Of a stretch of 64,000 nt of DNA, positions 24,542-32,524 are shown piece after piece (position 1 is the stretch's first letter; each line of letters opens with the position of its first letter). The position numbers and the translations under genes are program-made. The stretch spans positions 4,016,501 to 4,080,500 of the forward strand of contig NZ_CP101416.1 of assembly GCF_027942295.1 (NCBI RefSeq), in the 5' to 3' direction. The DNA is from Pseudanabaena sp. Chao 1811 (GTDB lineage: Bacteria > Cyanobacteriota > Cyanobacteriia > Pseudanabaenales > Pseudanabaenaceae). The notes beneath the pieces are model-generated. The model was not told the DNA's origin. It saw nothing but the letters and a program-made list of their open reading frames with translations, and did no database searches.

Positions 24542-26575
24542 TTGTCAGAGCTTACTATAAAAACAAGAATTTTTTTAGTTGGGGAAATCGTGGCTAAATC
24601 TGTCTTGCTGGCTCAATTGTCAGAAGAGCAATCAATGATGTGGCATAAAGCCTTATCATCACATCAGCTAGAAGTTTGGGCAGCTCCTGAATCACAAGAT
24701 CTGTTAAAGCTGCTTGCCCAAAAACTTCAAGCTCAACAGCCTTTGCCGGAATTAATTATTTCTGATATTGGTGTGCGATATGGGGGAGGGACATCCTTAC
24801 TGGCAACTGAACTCTGTAAATGGTGTGCAGAGTATGTACCCCATGTAAAAGTTCTGCTTGTAAATCCTCGGCAAACTCAAATTAAGGAAGTAGAAAAGCG
24901 TTGGGCAACTCGTAGGGGAGCGATCAATCTATTACCGAAGATTTCTATAGATAATCTTAGCTATGCTTTTAGCATTGCTGCCCAAGCCTTAGGAATAGAG
25001 GTGAAATCAGAGTCCCTGCAAACTGTGATTACCAATCTCAAATATCAAAAGACTCAACCAGATCGAGGTGCAGTTCATGGTAAAAGCATCAGGCAAACTG
25101 CAACCGAAGAGTTAGCCCGCAAAATGGCAATGATTCCGTTAATGGTAATGGCAAGTGAGCCTGCAACGGCATCAAATCAGCATTCATCGCCAAAGCAGAA
25201 ACGTCAATTAGCTCTAGATGCGACTATTTCAGAATTAAAGTTATATGATGTGCAAATTGATTTGGAGCAGGTAGGGGCGATCGCTCGACAGCTCTTTCAA
25301 GACAATCCCCTCTTGCCAGCACTTGTAGTTTACGATCAAGGCAACTATGTAGGCATGTTATCTCGTCGCAGGTTTCTAGAATGTTTGAGCAAACCTTATG
25401 CGATCGAATTATTTACTAAACGACCATTAAGAGTTCTCTATGAGCAATCTCAATCAAAAATTCTGCAATTACATGGTAATACCTCCATTGTCGTTGCAGC
25501 TCAATTAGCCCTCAGTCGCTTAAATGATGAGATTTATGAACCTGTGATCGTCCATCTTGAGGGAGATATTCATTCTGTATTGGATATTCATGATCTATTA
25601 CAGGCGCAATCTCATATCCATGAACTAGCTACTAAGCTTTTGCGCGAACAGACCCAAACGACGATGTTTCAAACGGAGAAAATGGCAAGTTTGGGACAAA
25701 TTGTCGCTGAGGTCTCCCATGACATTCGCAATCCTGTATCCGCAATTTATGGCAATACTGAGAGTCTCTTAACTTACATTGAAGGTGTAATGCAAATTTT
25801 GAGAGCTTATGAAAAGGAATATGGAACTTCAGCACCAGCTATTAGCGAAACATTAGAACAAGTTGATTGGGATTTTGTGCGCTCAGATTTGCCACAGGTT
25901 GTACGCAGCATTCAATCTGGCTCAAAGTATCTACGTCGCTTAGTGGATACTTTACAGAGTCTATCGCATATGAAAGATAATGCGATGCCAGAACCAGTTG
26001 ATTTAATAGAATGTGTCGATAGTAGTTTAATGATCCTCAGTAGCCGTATTAGGAATATACAGATTGTAAAAAATTATATTAATCTTCCCAAAATCAATGG
26101 ATATAGCGATCGCTTAATTCAGGTGTTTATGAACTTGATCGGTAATGCGCTAGATGCTTTGATAGATTTGCGATCGCAACCTGATTTGATCAGACAACGG
26201 CATCAAATTCTACATAAAGAAGTAGATGAAATTCATAGTTCAGGGAATATTCAGACAATATCGGATATTACATGGCAGCCATTAGTAATGATTTCTGCCA
26301 CAATTTCCAAAATTGATGATCGCAACTGGGTATCGATCAAGATTGCCGACAATGGTATGGGAATTCCCCATGAGATTCAGGATCGAATTTTTGATAGTTT
26401 TTTTACTACCAAAGGGAATACCAAAGGTACGGGCTTAGGGTTAGCAATTTGCCATCAGATTATCACGCAGCAGCATAATGGCAAAATCGTATTGCGATCG
26501 CCCTATCTCAATGACAGAGGTGATGTCACGATTGGAACTGAATTTGAAGTGCTTTTGCCAACTGTATTACTATAG
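24542..26575 (+). CDS. Sensor histidine kinase with receiver-like and CBS-like N-terminal domains
   Basis: The 677-residue soluble protein starts at TTG 24542. Residues 8-150 look like a degenerate receiver domain (IFLVGE, then LIISDIGV, then KVLLVNPRQ). Around 230-375 is a region with two CBS-like halves (LLPALVVYDQGNYVGMLSRR, then EPVIVHLEGDIHSVLDIHD). A short helix leads to the phosphoacceptor motif EVSHDIRNP (about 395), then the ATPase lobes: N box MNLIGNALDAL, G1 IADNGMGIP, G2 KGTGLGLAI. It therefore autophosphorylates on histidine. No partner regulator lies nearby. A CBS pair suggests sensing of adenine nucleotides, which is inference. Confidence 0.85.
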   Translation: MSELTIKTRIFLVGEIVAKSVLLAQLSEEQSMMWHKALSSHQLEVWAAPESQDLLKLLAQKLQAQQPLPELIISDIGVRYGGGTSLLATELCKWCAEYVPHVKVLLVNPRQTQIKEVEKRWATRRGAINLLPKISIDNLSYAFSIAAQALGIEVKSESLQTVITNLKYQKTQPDRGAVHGKSIRQTATEELARKMAMIPLMVMASEPATASNQHSSPKQKRQLALDATISELKLYDVQIDLEQVGAIARQLFQDNPLLPALVVYDQGNYVGMLSRRRFLECLSKPYAIELFTKRPLRVLYEQSQSKILQLHGNTSIVVAAQLALSRLNDEIYEPVIVHLEGDIHSVLDIHDLLQAQSHIHELATKLLREQTQTTMFQTEKMASLGQIVAEVSHDIRNPVSAIYGNTESLLTYIEGVMQILRAYEKEYGTSAPAISETLEQVDWDFVRSDLPQVVRSIQSGSKYLRRLVDTLQSLSHMKDNAMPEPVDLIECVDSSLMILSSRIRNIQIVKNYINLPKINGYSDRLIQVFMNLIGNALDALIDLRSQPDLIRQRHQILHKEVDEIHSSGNIQTISDITWQPLVMISATISKIDDRNWVSIKIADNGMGIPHEIQDRIFDSFFTTKGNTKGTGLGLAICHQIITQQHNGKIVLRSPYLNDRGDVTIGTEFEVLLPTVLL

Positions 26576-26613
26576 GAATTTCCAATTTGCCATAGGCAAA
26601 TTGGAAATTCCTA
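26573..26613 (+). terminator. Palindrome overlapping the kinase stop codon
   Basis: TAGGAATTTCCAATTTGCC pairs perfectly with its complement, and the first three bases of the stem are the kinase stop codon. A separate short palindrome (TTTTCCAATG) follows at 26637-26666. Neither has a long T run. Confidence 0.6.
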
Positions 26614-26636
26614 AACTTGCCTGAACTTGTTTGTTG

Positions 26637-26666
26637 TTTTCCAATGGGCATATGCTCATTGGAAAA
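26637..26666. repeat. Short palindrome between convergent genes
   Basis: TTTTCCAATG and CATTGGAAAA pair around an interior with one mismatch. It may terminate the MacB-like ATPase gene on the minus strand. Confidence 0.5.
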
Positions 26667-26676
26667 CGTCTATGAT

Positions 26677-27432
26677 TCAAATCACATGATTGAGATCGGA
26701 AGGAGATAGGTGATCATTCATGATTTGACCATCGCGGAACCAGATAATCCGTTGAGTATTTCTTGCAACATCTGCTTCATGGGTCACCATCACCACAGTA
26801 ATGCCACTGTCATTCAGTTCACCAAATAGTTCGATGACTTCAGCAGTAGTATGGGAATCGAGCGCTCCAGTCGGCTCATCGGCAAGTAACATTACGGGAT
26901 TATTGACGATCGCTCTGGCGATCGCGACTCTCTGCTGTTGACCACCAGACATCTGATTAGGGCGATTATTGAGGCGATGTCCCATGGCTACCCGTTCTAG
27001 CGCCGCCGTCGCTCTTTCCTTTTGTTCCTTGGGACGAACATTGGCATAAGCCATTGGTAACATCACATTCTCTAAAGCTGAGAGTTGTGGTAGTAGGTGA
27101 TATTGCTGGAACACAAAGCCAATTTTGAGATTACGAACCTTAGCCAGATCCTTCTCTTCCATACCTGAGACATCTTCTTCATCTAGGAAGTAGTGACCAG
27201 AGGTAGTACTATCGAGGCAGCCGATGATATTCATGCAGGTGGATTTGCCCGAACCTGAAGCCCCCATGATTGCGCAATATTCCCCTTGCTTAATCACAAA
27301 GCTGACATTATCTAAGGCTTTTACTAAGGTGTCATCTTGACCATAGTATTTACAAACTTCATTAAGTCGCACAATCTCGCGTCTTGATTCAGATATTTCA
27401 GGAATAGGAGTTATGAGGTCGTTAGTTAGCAT
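26677..27432 (-). CDS. MacB/LolD-type ABC ATPase
   Basis: The 251-residue ATPase has Walker A GASGSGKST (57-65), Q-loop FVFQQYHLLPQLSALENV, signature MSGGQQQRVAIARAI, Walker B MLLADEPTGALDSHT and H-loop MVTHEADVA. The DEPTGALD pattern marks the MacB/LolD/FtsE class, which drives mechanical export or lipoprotein handling rather than import. It is 103 bp downstream of a MacB-like permease gene on the same strand. A membrane fusion partner is not adjacent. Confidence 0.9.
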   Translation of the reverse strand: MLTNDLITPIPEISESRREIVRLNEVCKYYGQDDTLVKALDNVSFVIKQGEYCAIMGASGSGKSTCMNIIGCLDSTTSGHYFLDEEDVSGMEEKDLAKVRNLKIGFVFQQYHLLPQLSALENVMLPMAYANVRPKEQKERATAALERVAMGHRLNNRPNQMSGGQQQRVAIARAIVNNPVMLLADEPTGALDSHTTAEVIELFGELNDSGITVVMVTHEADVARNTQRIIWFRDGQIMNDHLSPSDLNHVI

Positions 27433-27470
27433 GTTTTTTGGGCTTTTGGCGGTTAGCGGTTAGCTTTTGA

Positions 27471-27503
27471 TAATTCGTAATTCGTAATTCGTAATTCGTA
27501 ATT
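27471..27503. repeat. Heptanucleotide tandem repeat
   Basis: TAATTCG is repeated four times and followed by TAATT. It lies between the ATPase and permease genes of a probable operon. Heptamer tandem repeats are common between genes in filamentous cyanobacteria. Confidence 0.85.
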
Positions 27504-27535
27504 GGTGATTTTGGGAATTCCCCCTTTTTCCTTGC

Positions 27536-28762
27536 TTAAATACTTCTCAGAGCCACAATTGGATCGAGTCTGGCAGCTTGACGGGCGGGAAAAATACCGA
27601 AAAATAGACCGATGCCCCCAGATACACCAACGGCTAGGCAAATTGCACCGATGGATACACCTGCTTGGAGTGGGGAAACTGCGGCGATTAAAAGGATGCC
27701 CCCAATCCCGATCCCTGTGCCGATCACACCTCCGAGTAATGACAAAATCACAGCTTCGATGGTGAATTGAGTAAGAATATCACTAGGAGATGCGCCGATC
27801 GCTTTACGCAGTCCGATTTCGCTGGTGCGTTCGGTAACTGAGACAAGCATGATATTCATAATGCCGATACCGCCGACTAGGAGCGAAATTCCTGCGATCG
27901 CGGCAAGCATGATCGTTAGTGCGCCCGTGATGTTACCCACAATTTCTAGAGCATCCTGTTGGGTACGAATGGTGAACGTGTCATCGGCATTGACATCGGA
28001 AGTACGGTGACGCAATCGCAAGAGGTTCGCTATTTGGAACTGGGCAGCGCTGACATTATCGTTACTGGTCGCAGATACGTTAATTACAGCAACGGCAACG
28101 CCATAGGGAGAGGTTTTACCTGTGAGGCGACTCGTCATTGTCGTAATCGGCAGAAAGATTGTGTCATCTTGGTTAGTCCCCAAAAATGCACCTTTCTCGG
28201 ACATGATACCGATTACTTCATAGCTAGTACCACGTATTCTGACTGTCTGTCCGAGGGCGTTACCCTGTGGGAATAAATCTCTGGCGATCGCTGATCCTAA
28301 AGTCACAACCCTTGAATTGCGCTTAATATCTTCTGCATTAAAAAAGCGTCCTGACCCAACCTCCGCAGTTCTTACTTTTACATAATTATCGGTTGTGCCA
28401 ATCAGGGTAGCGCGTTTGGTGTTATTACCTGCGATCGCTAGTTCTGAGCCATTGATCTGGGGGGCGACACTGCGGACAGTTGGTACTTGAGTAGCGATCG
28501 CTTCAGCATCGGCAAGGACAAGACGATTGGGCGGTGCGATCACATTACGACGGGCATTATCAGTCCCCGTAATTACAAAGATTACATCCGTACCTAATGC
28601 CTGAAACTGCTGCGAAGCATATTTCTGAGCACCTTGACCAACACCCACCATCAAAATTACTGAGGCATTGCCAATGATGATACCTAGCATCGTTAATGTG
28701 CTACGCAACCGATTAGCCGCAAGGGTTTTCCCTGCCATGCGTAAGCTTTCCCAAGTATCCAT
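27536..28762 (-). CDS. MacB-like ABC permease (FtsX family)
   Basis: The 408-residue protein has the MacB plan. One N-terminal membrane helix (STLTMLGIIIGNASVILMVG, around 25) is followed by a large outside domain of about 240 residues. Three C-terminal helices follow, starting at MLAAIAGISLLVGGIGIMNIMLVSV. The segment ERTSEIGLRKAIGASPSDIL between helices is the hallmark coupling loop. With the ATPase downstream it would form a tripartite-type exporter or mechanotransmission complex. The substrate is unknown. Confidence 0.9.
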   Translation of the reverse strand: MDTWESLRMAGKTLAANRLRSTLTMLGIIIGNASVILMVGVGQGAQKYASQQFQALGTDVIFVITGTDNARRNVIAPPNRLVLADAEAIATQVPTVRSVAPQINGSELAIAGNNTKRATLIGTTDNYVKVRTAEVGSGRFFNAEDIKRNSRVVTLGSAIARDLFPQGNALGQTVRIRGTSYEVIGIMSEKGAFLGTNQDDTIFLPITTMTSRLTGKTSPYGVAVAVINVSATSNDNVSAAQFQIANLLRLRHRTSDVNADDTFTIRTQQDALEIVGNITGALTIMLAAIAGISLLVGGIGIMNIMLVSVTERTSEIGLRKAIGASPSDILTQFTIEAVILSLLGGVIGTGIGIGGILLIAAVSPLQAGVSIGAICLAVGVSGGIGLFFGIFPARQAARLDPIVALRSI

Positions 28763-28965
28763 CCTGAAATTTCCTGATTTATTTTTTTAGATATTGCCAA
28801 GGCGCAAAGCGTCATGGAGGTATTCATTGGAACTTACCATTACACCTTGGATTTAGCATCATCTCATAGAGCGAAATTAAAATAAGTATAGGCGGCGCAA
28901 AGCGCTGTATCAGGTTTTGCGTTAGCATAAGTTTTAGTTGAACCTGACTCAATTCATAATTTTCT

Positions 28966-29208
28966 ATGCCTAAGCTATCCAAGCCGCCAGATCCTAACGA
29001 TCCTGAATACCAAAATCTTGAACGTAGAGTTAACTTTTATCTGCACCTTGCCATCTATTCCGCTTGCAGTACCTGCATGTGGTTTATCCAATCTATCACC
29101 GAAAAAGTATGGATCTGGTCAGTATGGGTCGCAGTAATTTGGGGAATATCGATCCTCGGACATGGCATCTGGGTATTGACTAAGGAAAGGCAAACACAAA
29201 AAGCCTAG
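28966..29208 (+). CDS. 2TM-domain small membrane protein
   Basis: The 80-residue protein has an N-terminal polar stretch (DPNDPEYQNLERRVNFYLHL), then two hydrophobic segments (AIYSACSTCMWFIQSI and WIWSVWVAVIWGISILGHGIWVL). That is the 2TM-domain layout found at the ends of some sensor proteins and as free small proteins. The start is ATG 28966. Its function is unknown. Confidence 0.65.
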   Translation: MPKLSKPPDPNDPEYQNLERRVNFYLHLAIYSACSTCMWFIQSITEKVWIWSVWVAVIWGISILGHGIWVLTKERQTQKA

Positions 29209-29213
29209 GCTTG

Positions 29214-29263
29214 ATTACCCATAGGGGAGGTTACGCGATCGCGTAACCTCCCCTATGGGTAAT
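29214..29263. repeat. Perfect 50-bp palindrome centred on a HIP1 site
   Basis: The 25-base arms, starting ATTACCCATAGGGGAGG, are exact complements with no loop. The centre is GCGATCGC (29235-29242), the HIP1 octamer. It sits directly after the 2TM gene. Confidence 0.85.
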
Positions 29264-29318
29264 TCTTATAAAATATTTGGTTGCCCACATTCCTAATCTA
29301 CTGAATAAAGGTAAAGGT

Positions 29319-29768
29319 ATGGAAACTAACTTGTATGAAACTGATTTTTACAGTTGGACAGTGGAACAATCTCAGTTTCTGCAATCGGGAAAGTTTGAGC
29401 ATCTAGACTTGATCAATTTAGCAGAGGAGATTGCTTCTTTGGGTAGACAAGAAAGACGAGAGCTAGAGAATCGTCTAGGCGTTTTGATTGGGCATTTATT
29501 AAAATGGCAATACCAACCCGAAAAGCGGAGTAGAAGTTGGCAAGTAACCATTAACGCGCAAAGGCGAGAAATTCAGAAACTTTTAGCTAACAACCCTAGT
29601 TTAAAATCTCATCTAGATGTAGCGATCGCTGAAGGTTTTATCCAAGGATTAGATTTAGCATTTACAGAAACTCCTTTAAAGAAAAAAGATTTACCCTCTG
29701 AACTTCCCTATAGTCAAGATCAAATTTTTGATAGTAGCTTTCCTGAGGATATTGATTTTGAATTTTAA
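29319..29768 (+). CDS. DUF29 family protein
   Basis: ATG 29319 is preferred over the longer TTG frame, because METNLYETDFYSWTVEQSQF is the usual DUF29 start and AAAGG lies just upstream. The 149 residues contain the DUF29 core: HLDLINLAEEIASLGRQERRELENRL, then HLLKWQYQPEKRSRSWQVTI, ending SYSQDQIF-type residues and an acidic tail. DUF29 proteins are abundant and multi-copy in cyanobacteria; the function is unknown. A decayed copy follows at 29844-29955. Confidence 0.9.
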   Translation: METNLYETDFYSWTVEQSQFLQSGKFEHLDLINLAEEIASLGRQERRELENRLGVLIGHLLKWQYQPEKRSRSWQVTINAQRREIQKLLANNPSLKSHLDVAIAEGFIQGLDLAFTETPLKKKDLPSELPYSQDQIFDSSFPEDIDFEF

Positions 29769-29843
29769 AAGGTTAGGATGGGTGGCGCTTCTAAATCACT
29801 ACGTTGAATTTTAGAAATAGAGTAAAAGTAGAGGTCAGTCAAA

Positions 29844-29955
29844 ATGTCAGCAAGTTTATATGAAACAGATTTTTATAACTGGACAGTAGAAATTTTGTCC
29901 TTATACATCTATGCAGATTTTGGATGTCAATTTTCCTGAAGGCATGGAGGTTTAA
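29844..29955 (+). pseudogene. Internally deleted DUF29 copy
   Basis: It begins MSASLYETDFYNWTVE, a normal DUF29 start, and then jumps in another frame to PYTSMQILDVNFPEGMEV with a stop, which is a normal DUF29 end. About 100 internal codons are missing and the two parts are in different frames, so it makes no DUF29 protein. Confidence 0.8.
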
Positions 29956-29999
29956 TTTATGGCGATCGCATTAGAATCAAGTTAAAGACTTAAGATGTA

Positions 30000-30024
30000 T
30001 GGTGGGGTGCAAAGCACCCCACCA
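30000..30024 (+). terminator. Short GC-rich hairpin
   Basis: TGGTGGGGTGC and its complement enclose AAA. No strong T run follows. It lies 28 bp before the DUF3181 gene. Confidence 0.45.
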
Positions 30025-30051
30025 ATCACATAGTAATTATCAGTTATCAAA

Positions 30052-30342
30052 ATGAGTACTACAGAACGCATTGAACAGTTAGCTGCGGCGATCGCAGAAG
30101 ATGTCTACATCGACATCGCGAAGTGGCATTTATATTTGAATGATGCCCATTTGCATCGCCCCCTTGCCGAGAAGTTTTATCCAATGATCGTGGCGGGGAT
30201 TAAGGCTTCGGATGTGAGCCAAGTCCTAGAAGAAACTAAGATTGCTATAGGTGGCGGTAAACGCGAGATTCCTCTGAGTGATTTAATTCCCAGTTCTTGC
30301 CAAAACCGATTGTTAACTATTTTAGAAGAGTTTGACTACTAA
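30052..30342 (+). CDS. DUF3181 family protein
   Basis: The 96-residue soluble protein (RIEQLAAAIAEDVYIDIAKW, LYLNDAHLHRPLAEKFYP, IAIGGGKREIPLSDLIP) fits the cyanobacterial DUF3181 family of unknown function. The start is ATG 30052. It overlaps the following kinase gene by 11 bases, so the two are probably co-translated. Confidence 0.85.
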   Translation: MSTTERIEQLAAAIAEDVYIDIAKWHLYLNDAHLHRPLAEKFYPMIVAGIKASDVSQVLEETKIAIGGGKREIPLSDLIPSSCQNRLLTILEEFDY

Positions 30343-31666
30343 TCCTGCGCCCAAACCTGCCACCAATCCAGTATTTCAAGCCATGCGCCGCCGCTTAGCT
30401 CTGTGGTATGCGATCGTCACAGCGATTTTGCTGATTGTCTTTGCGACGGGATTCTATCTCTATGTGCAATCTACCTTGATCGATCGCATTGATGACACGA
30501 TCGATCATGTTGCCGAAGTCATCGAGCGATCGCTAATTCGTTCTAATCTAATTGATTTAGAATCAGATTTCAGTCATAATTTTTCGGCAAATGCTCAAGA
30601 AATTGATGCCGATCATATTGATATTGATTGGTTTAGTCCCAGTGGAGAGATTCTCTGGACGACTAATGGCAATTCTGATTCTTTGCAACAAAGAGAACGC
30701 GGAATTTTGCAGCCAGTTTATCGCACGGTGCATTTGTCGGAAGCGGAACCTTTGCGCCAGATGACCGAACCGATTGTGATTAATGGCAAATTGCTGGGAT
30801 ATTTGCGGATTAGTCATCCTTGGTTTGAAGTCACTAAGCCCGTGAAGCAGCTATTTCTCGATCTCGCGGTAGGGACAACGCTCATGGTAGGTGTAGTTTT
30901 GCTATGCGGTTGGTGGTTAGCAGGAATTGCAATGGAACCTGTGCGTGAATCTTACCAACGCTTAAAACAATTTACTGCCGATGCTTCCCATGAATTGCGG
31001 AACCCGATCGCTGTGATTCAAACCAATGTCCAAGTAGCGCTCTCCGATCCTAATCCTGATCTAGAGTTTCAGAAATCTCAACTAGAAACCATTGAAAGGA
31101 TTACGCGCCGTTTAGGAAGATTGATTGAAGATTTACTCTTTTTGGCGCGTCATGATGGCGGGATTACAAATCAGAAGCGTGAGACTTGTAATTTGTCGCA
31201 AATCCTCTATGAGGTAGGCGAAGAACAGCAGGCGATCGCCCAGCAAAAACAAATTACGCTCCAATTACCTAGCGAAGATACAAATCTCTTGATATCTGGC
31301 GATCGCGATCGCTTAGGACGCTTGTTTACAAATCTAGTTAGCAATGCGATCGCCTATACGCCCAAGGGTGGCAAAGTGAAAATTATTACCCAACCACTCC
31401 ATTCTACAAATCAAGTACAGGTTCAGGTCAGGGATACTGGGATAGGTATTCCTGAAGCAGAGCTATCCCAAATTTTTGAAAGATTCTATCGCTATCAACC
31501 ACAAAAGAGTAGCAAGTCTAGTTCTAAATCGGGAAATTCGGCTACGAGTGAATCAGGGCTAGGTTTAGCTATTGCTAAAGCGATCGCCGAAAGTCATCAG
31601 GGACAAATCAAAGTCGAAAGCAAAGTCGGACAAGGAACTACTTTCACGGTAAATTTGCCAATTTAA
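30332..31666 (+). CDS. Membrane-bound sensor histidine kinase
   Basis: The protein has 444 residues from TTG 30332, which overlaps the end of the DUF3181 gene; ATG 30383 is the alternative. A first helix (WYAIVTAILLIVFATGFYLYV, about 25-45) and a second (AVGTTLMVGVVLLCGWWLAG, about 183-202) bracket a periplasmic sensor of about 135 residues. The HisKA motif DASHELRNPIAVIQTN is near 220. The ATPase lobe follows, with N box LVSNAIAYT, G1 VRDTGIGIPE, and G2 SGLGLAIAKAI after a serine-rich insert (SSKSSSKSGNS). No response regulator gene is next to it, so the partner must lie elsewhere. Confidence 0.92.
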   Translation: MTTNPAPKPATNPVFQAMRRRLALWYAIVTAILLIVFATGFYLYVQSTLIDRIDDTIDHVAEVIERSLIRSNLIDLESDFSHNFSANAQEIDADHIDIDWFSPSGEILWTTNGNSDSLQQRERGILQPVYRTVHLSEAEPLRQMTEPIVINGKLLGYLRISHPWFEVTKPVKQLFLDLAVGTTLMVGVVLLCGWWLAGIAMEPVRESYQRLKQFTADASHELRNPIAVIQTNVQVALSDPNPDLEFQKSQLETIERITRRLGRLIEDLLFLARHDGGITNQKRETCNLSQILYEVGEEQQAIAQQKQITLQLPSEDTNLLISGDRDRLGRLFTNLVSNAIAYTPKGGKVKIITQPLHSTNQVQVQVRDTGIGIPEAELSQIFERFYRYQPQKSSKSSSKSGNSATSESGLGLAIAKAIAESHQGQIKVESKVGQGTTFTVNLPI

Positions 31667-31702
31667 TAACGACTGGTGTATGCTTCACGCCCACCATTTG
31701 TT

Positions 31703-32353
31703 CTACTTTTTAGTAAATTTTGAGTAGATCAAAACAGCGATCGCGCCCACCACAAAACCACTGACATGAGCCAAATAAGCTACCCCTGGTAAATTTGGAT
31801 TTGCCATTGCCGCATAGATAGTTTGCCCAGCAATCCATAAGCCGAGAAATACGACTGCGGGAATAGGAATGGGAATAAAAGAAAATCCAATCCATAATAA
31901 GGTCACAATTCTAGCGCGAGGAAATCTGACTAAATATGCACCCATCACTCCTGATATTGCACCACTTGCCCCTAGCATTGGTAGCCCTGACATTGGTGCA
32001 GTGATGACCTGTGCTAAGCCTGAACAGACTCCACAGAGTAGATAGAAAAACAAAAATTTCCAGTGACCAAGCTTATATTCAATATTGTTGCCAAATAGAT
32101 AGAGAAACCACATATTCCCAACTAAATGGAGAATATTGCCATGAAGAAATTGTGATGATATTAAAGTAATTGATTCTCTTATGGGATTAGCAACAAATCC
32201 CTTGGGGATTAAAGCCCAATTCCCTATCCATTGCGCAAATTGAAAGTCTAGCAAACTCAACTGATATCCGAAGATCAGGACATTCACCACAATTAAGCTA
32301 TAGACAACAATGGAAGTATCTTGGGTCGGATTGTCATCATATAAAGGAAACAT
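31703..32353 (-). CDS. Rhomboid family intramembrane serine protease
   Basis: The protein has about 216 residues, starting at ATG 32353 (the frame extends to TTG 32359). It has six or so hydrophobic helices. The catalytic serine lies in GASGAISGVMGAY, the L1-type HGNILHLVGNMWFLYLFG loop with histidines and asparagine precedes it, and the catalytic histidine lies in LAHVSGFVVGA. Rhomboids cut membrane proteins within or next to the lipid bilayer. It ends 37 bp from the convergent kinase gene. The substrate is unknown. Confidence 0.92.
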   Translation of the reverse strand: MFPLYDDNPTQDTSIVVYSLIVVNVLIFGYQLSLLDFQFAQWIGNWALIPKGFVANPIRESITLISSQFLHGNILHLVGNMWFLYLFGNNIEYKLGHWKFLFFYLLCGVCSGLAQVITAPMSGLPMLGASGAISGVMGAYLVRFPRARIVTLLWIGFSFIPIPIPAVVFLGLWIAGQTIYAAMANPNLPGVAYLAHVSGFVVGAIAVLIYSKFTKK

Positions 32354-32409
32354 TACCAATCAACCGCTACGGCTTTATTAATATATCTTGGTTTTAGAGT
32401 CCAAAGTGT

Positions 32410-32454
32410 AATCCTGTGGAAGTAACATCCAAAGGGTGTTACTTCCACAGGATT
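32410..32454. repeat. Palindrome upstream of rhomboid gene
   Basis: AATCCTGTGGAAGTAACA and its complement enclose nine bases. A second, AT-rich palindrome follows at 32469-32512. Both lie between the peptide permease gene and the rhomboid gene. Confidence 0.65.
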
Positions 32455-32468
32455 GCTATAGGAATTCA

Positions 32469-32512
32469 TATTTTTGTTAAAAGTATTGTAAATCAACACT
32501 TTTAACAAAAAT
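32469..32512 (-). terminator. AT-rich hairpin after the peptide permease gene
   Basis: ATTTTTGTTAAAAGT pairs with ACTTTTAACAAAAAT. On the minus strand it lies just downstream of the permease stop and could terminate it. Confidence 0.5.
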
Positions 32513-32524
32513 ACCGCGATACGT

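Noticed and set aside
27471-27503. Possible phase-variable promoter from the TAATTCG repeats
   Set aside because: The repeat lies between two genes of a probable operon with no promoter elements around it; copy-number data would be needed.
26677-28762. Complete MacAB-TolC exporter
   Set aside because: Only ATPase and permease are present; the RND adaptor at 47897-49222 belongs to another pump 19 kb away.
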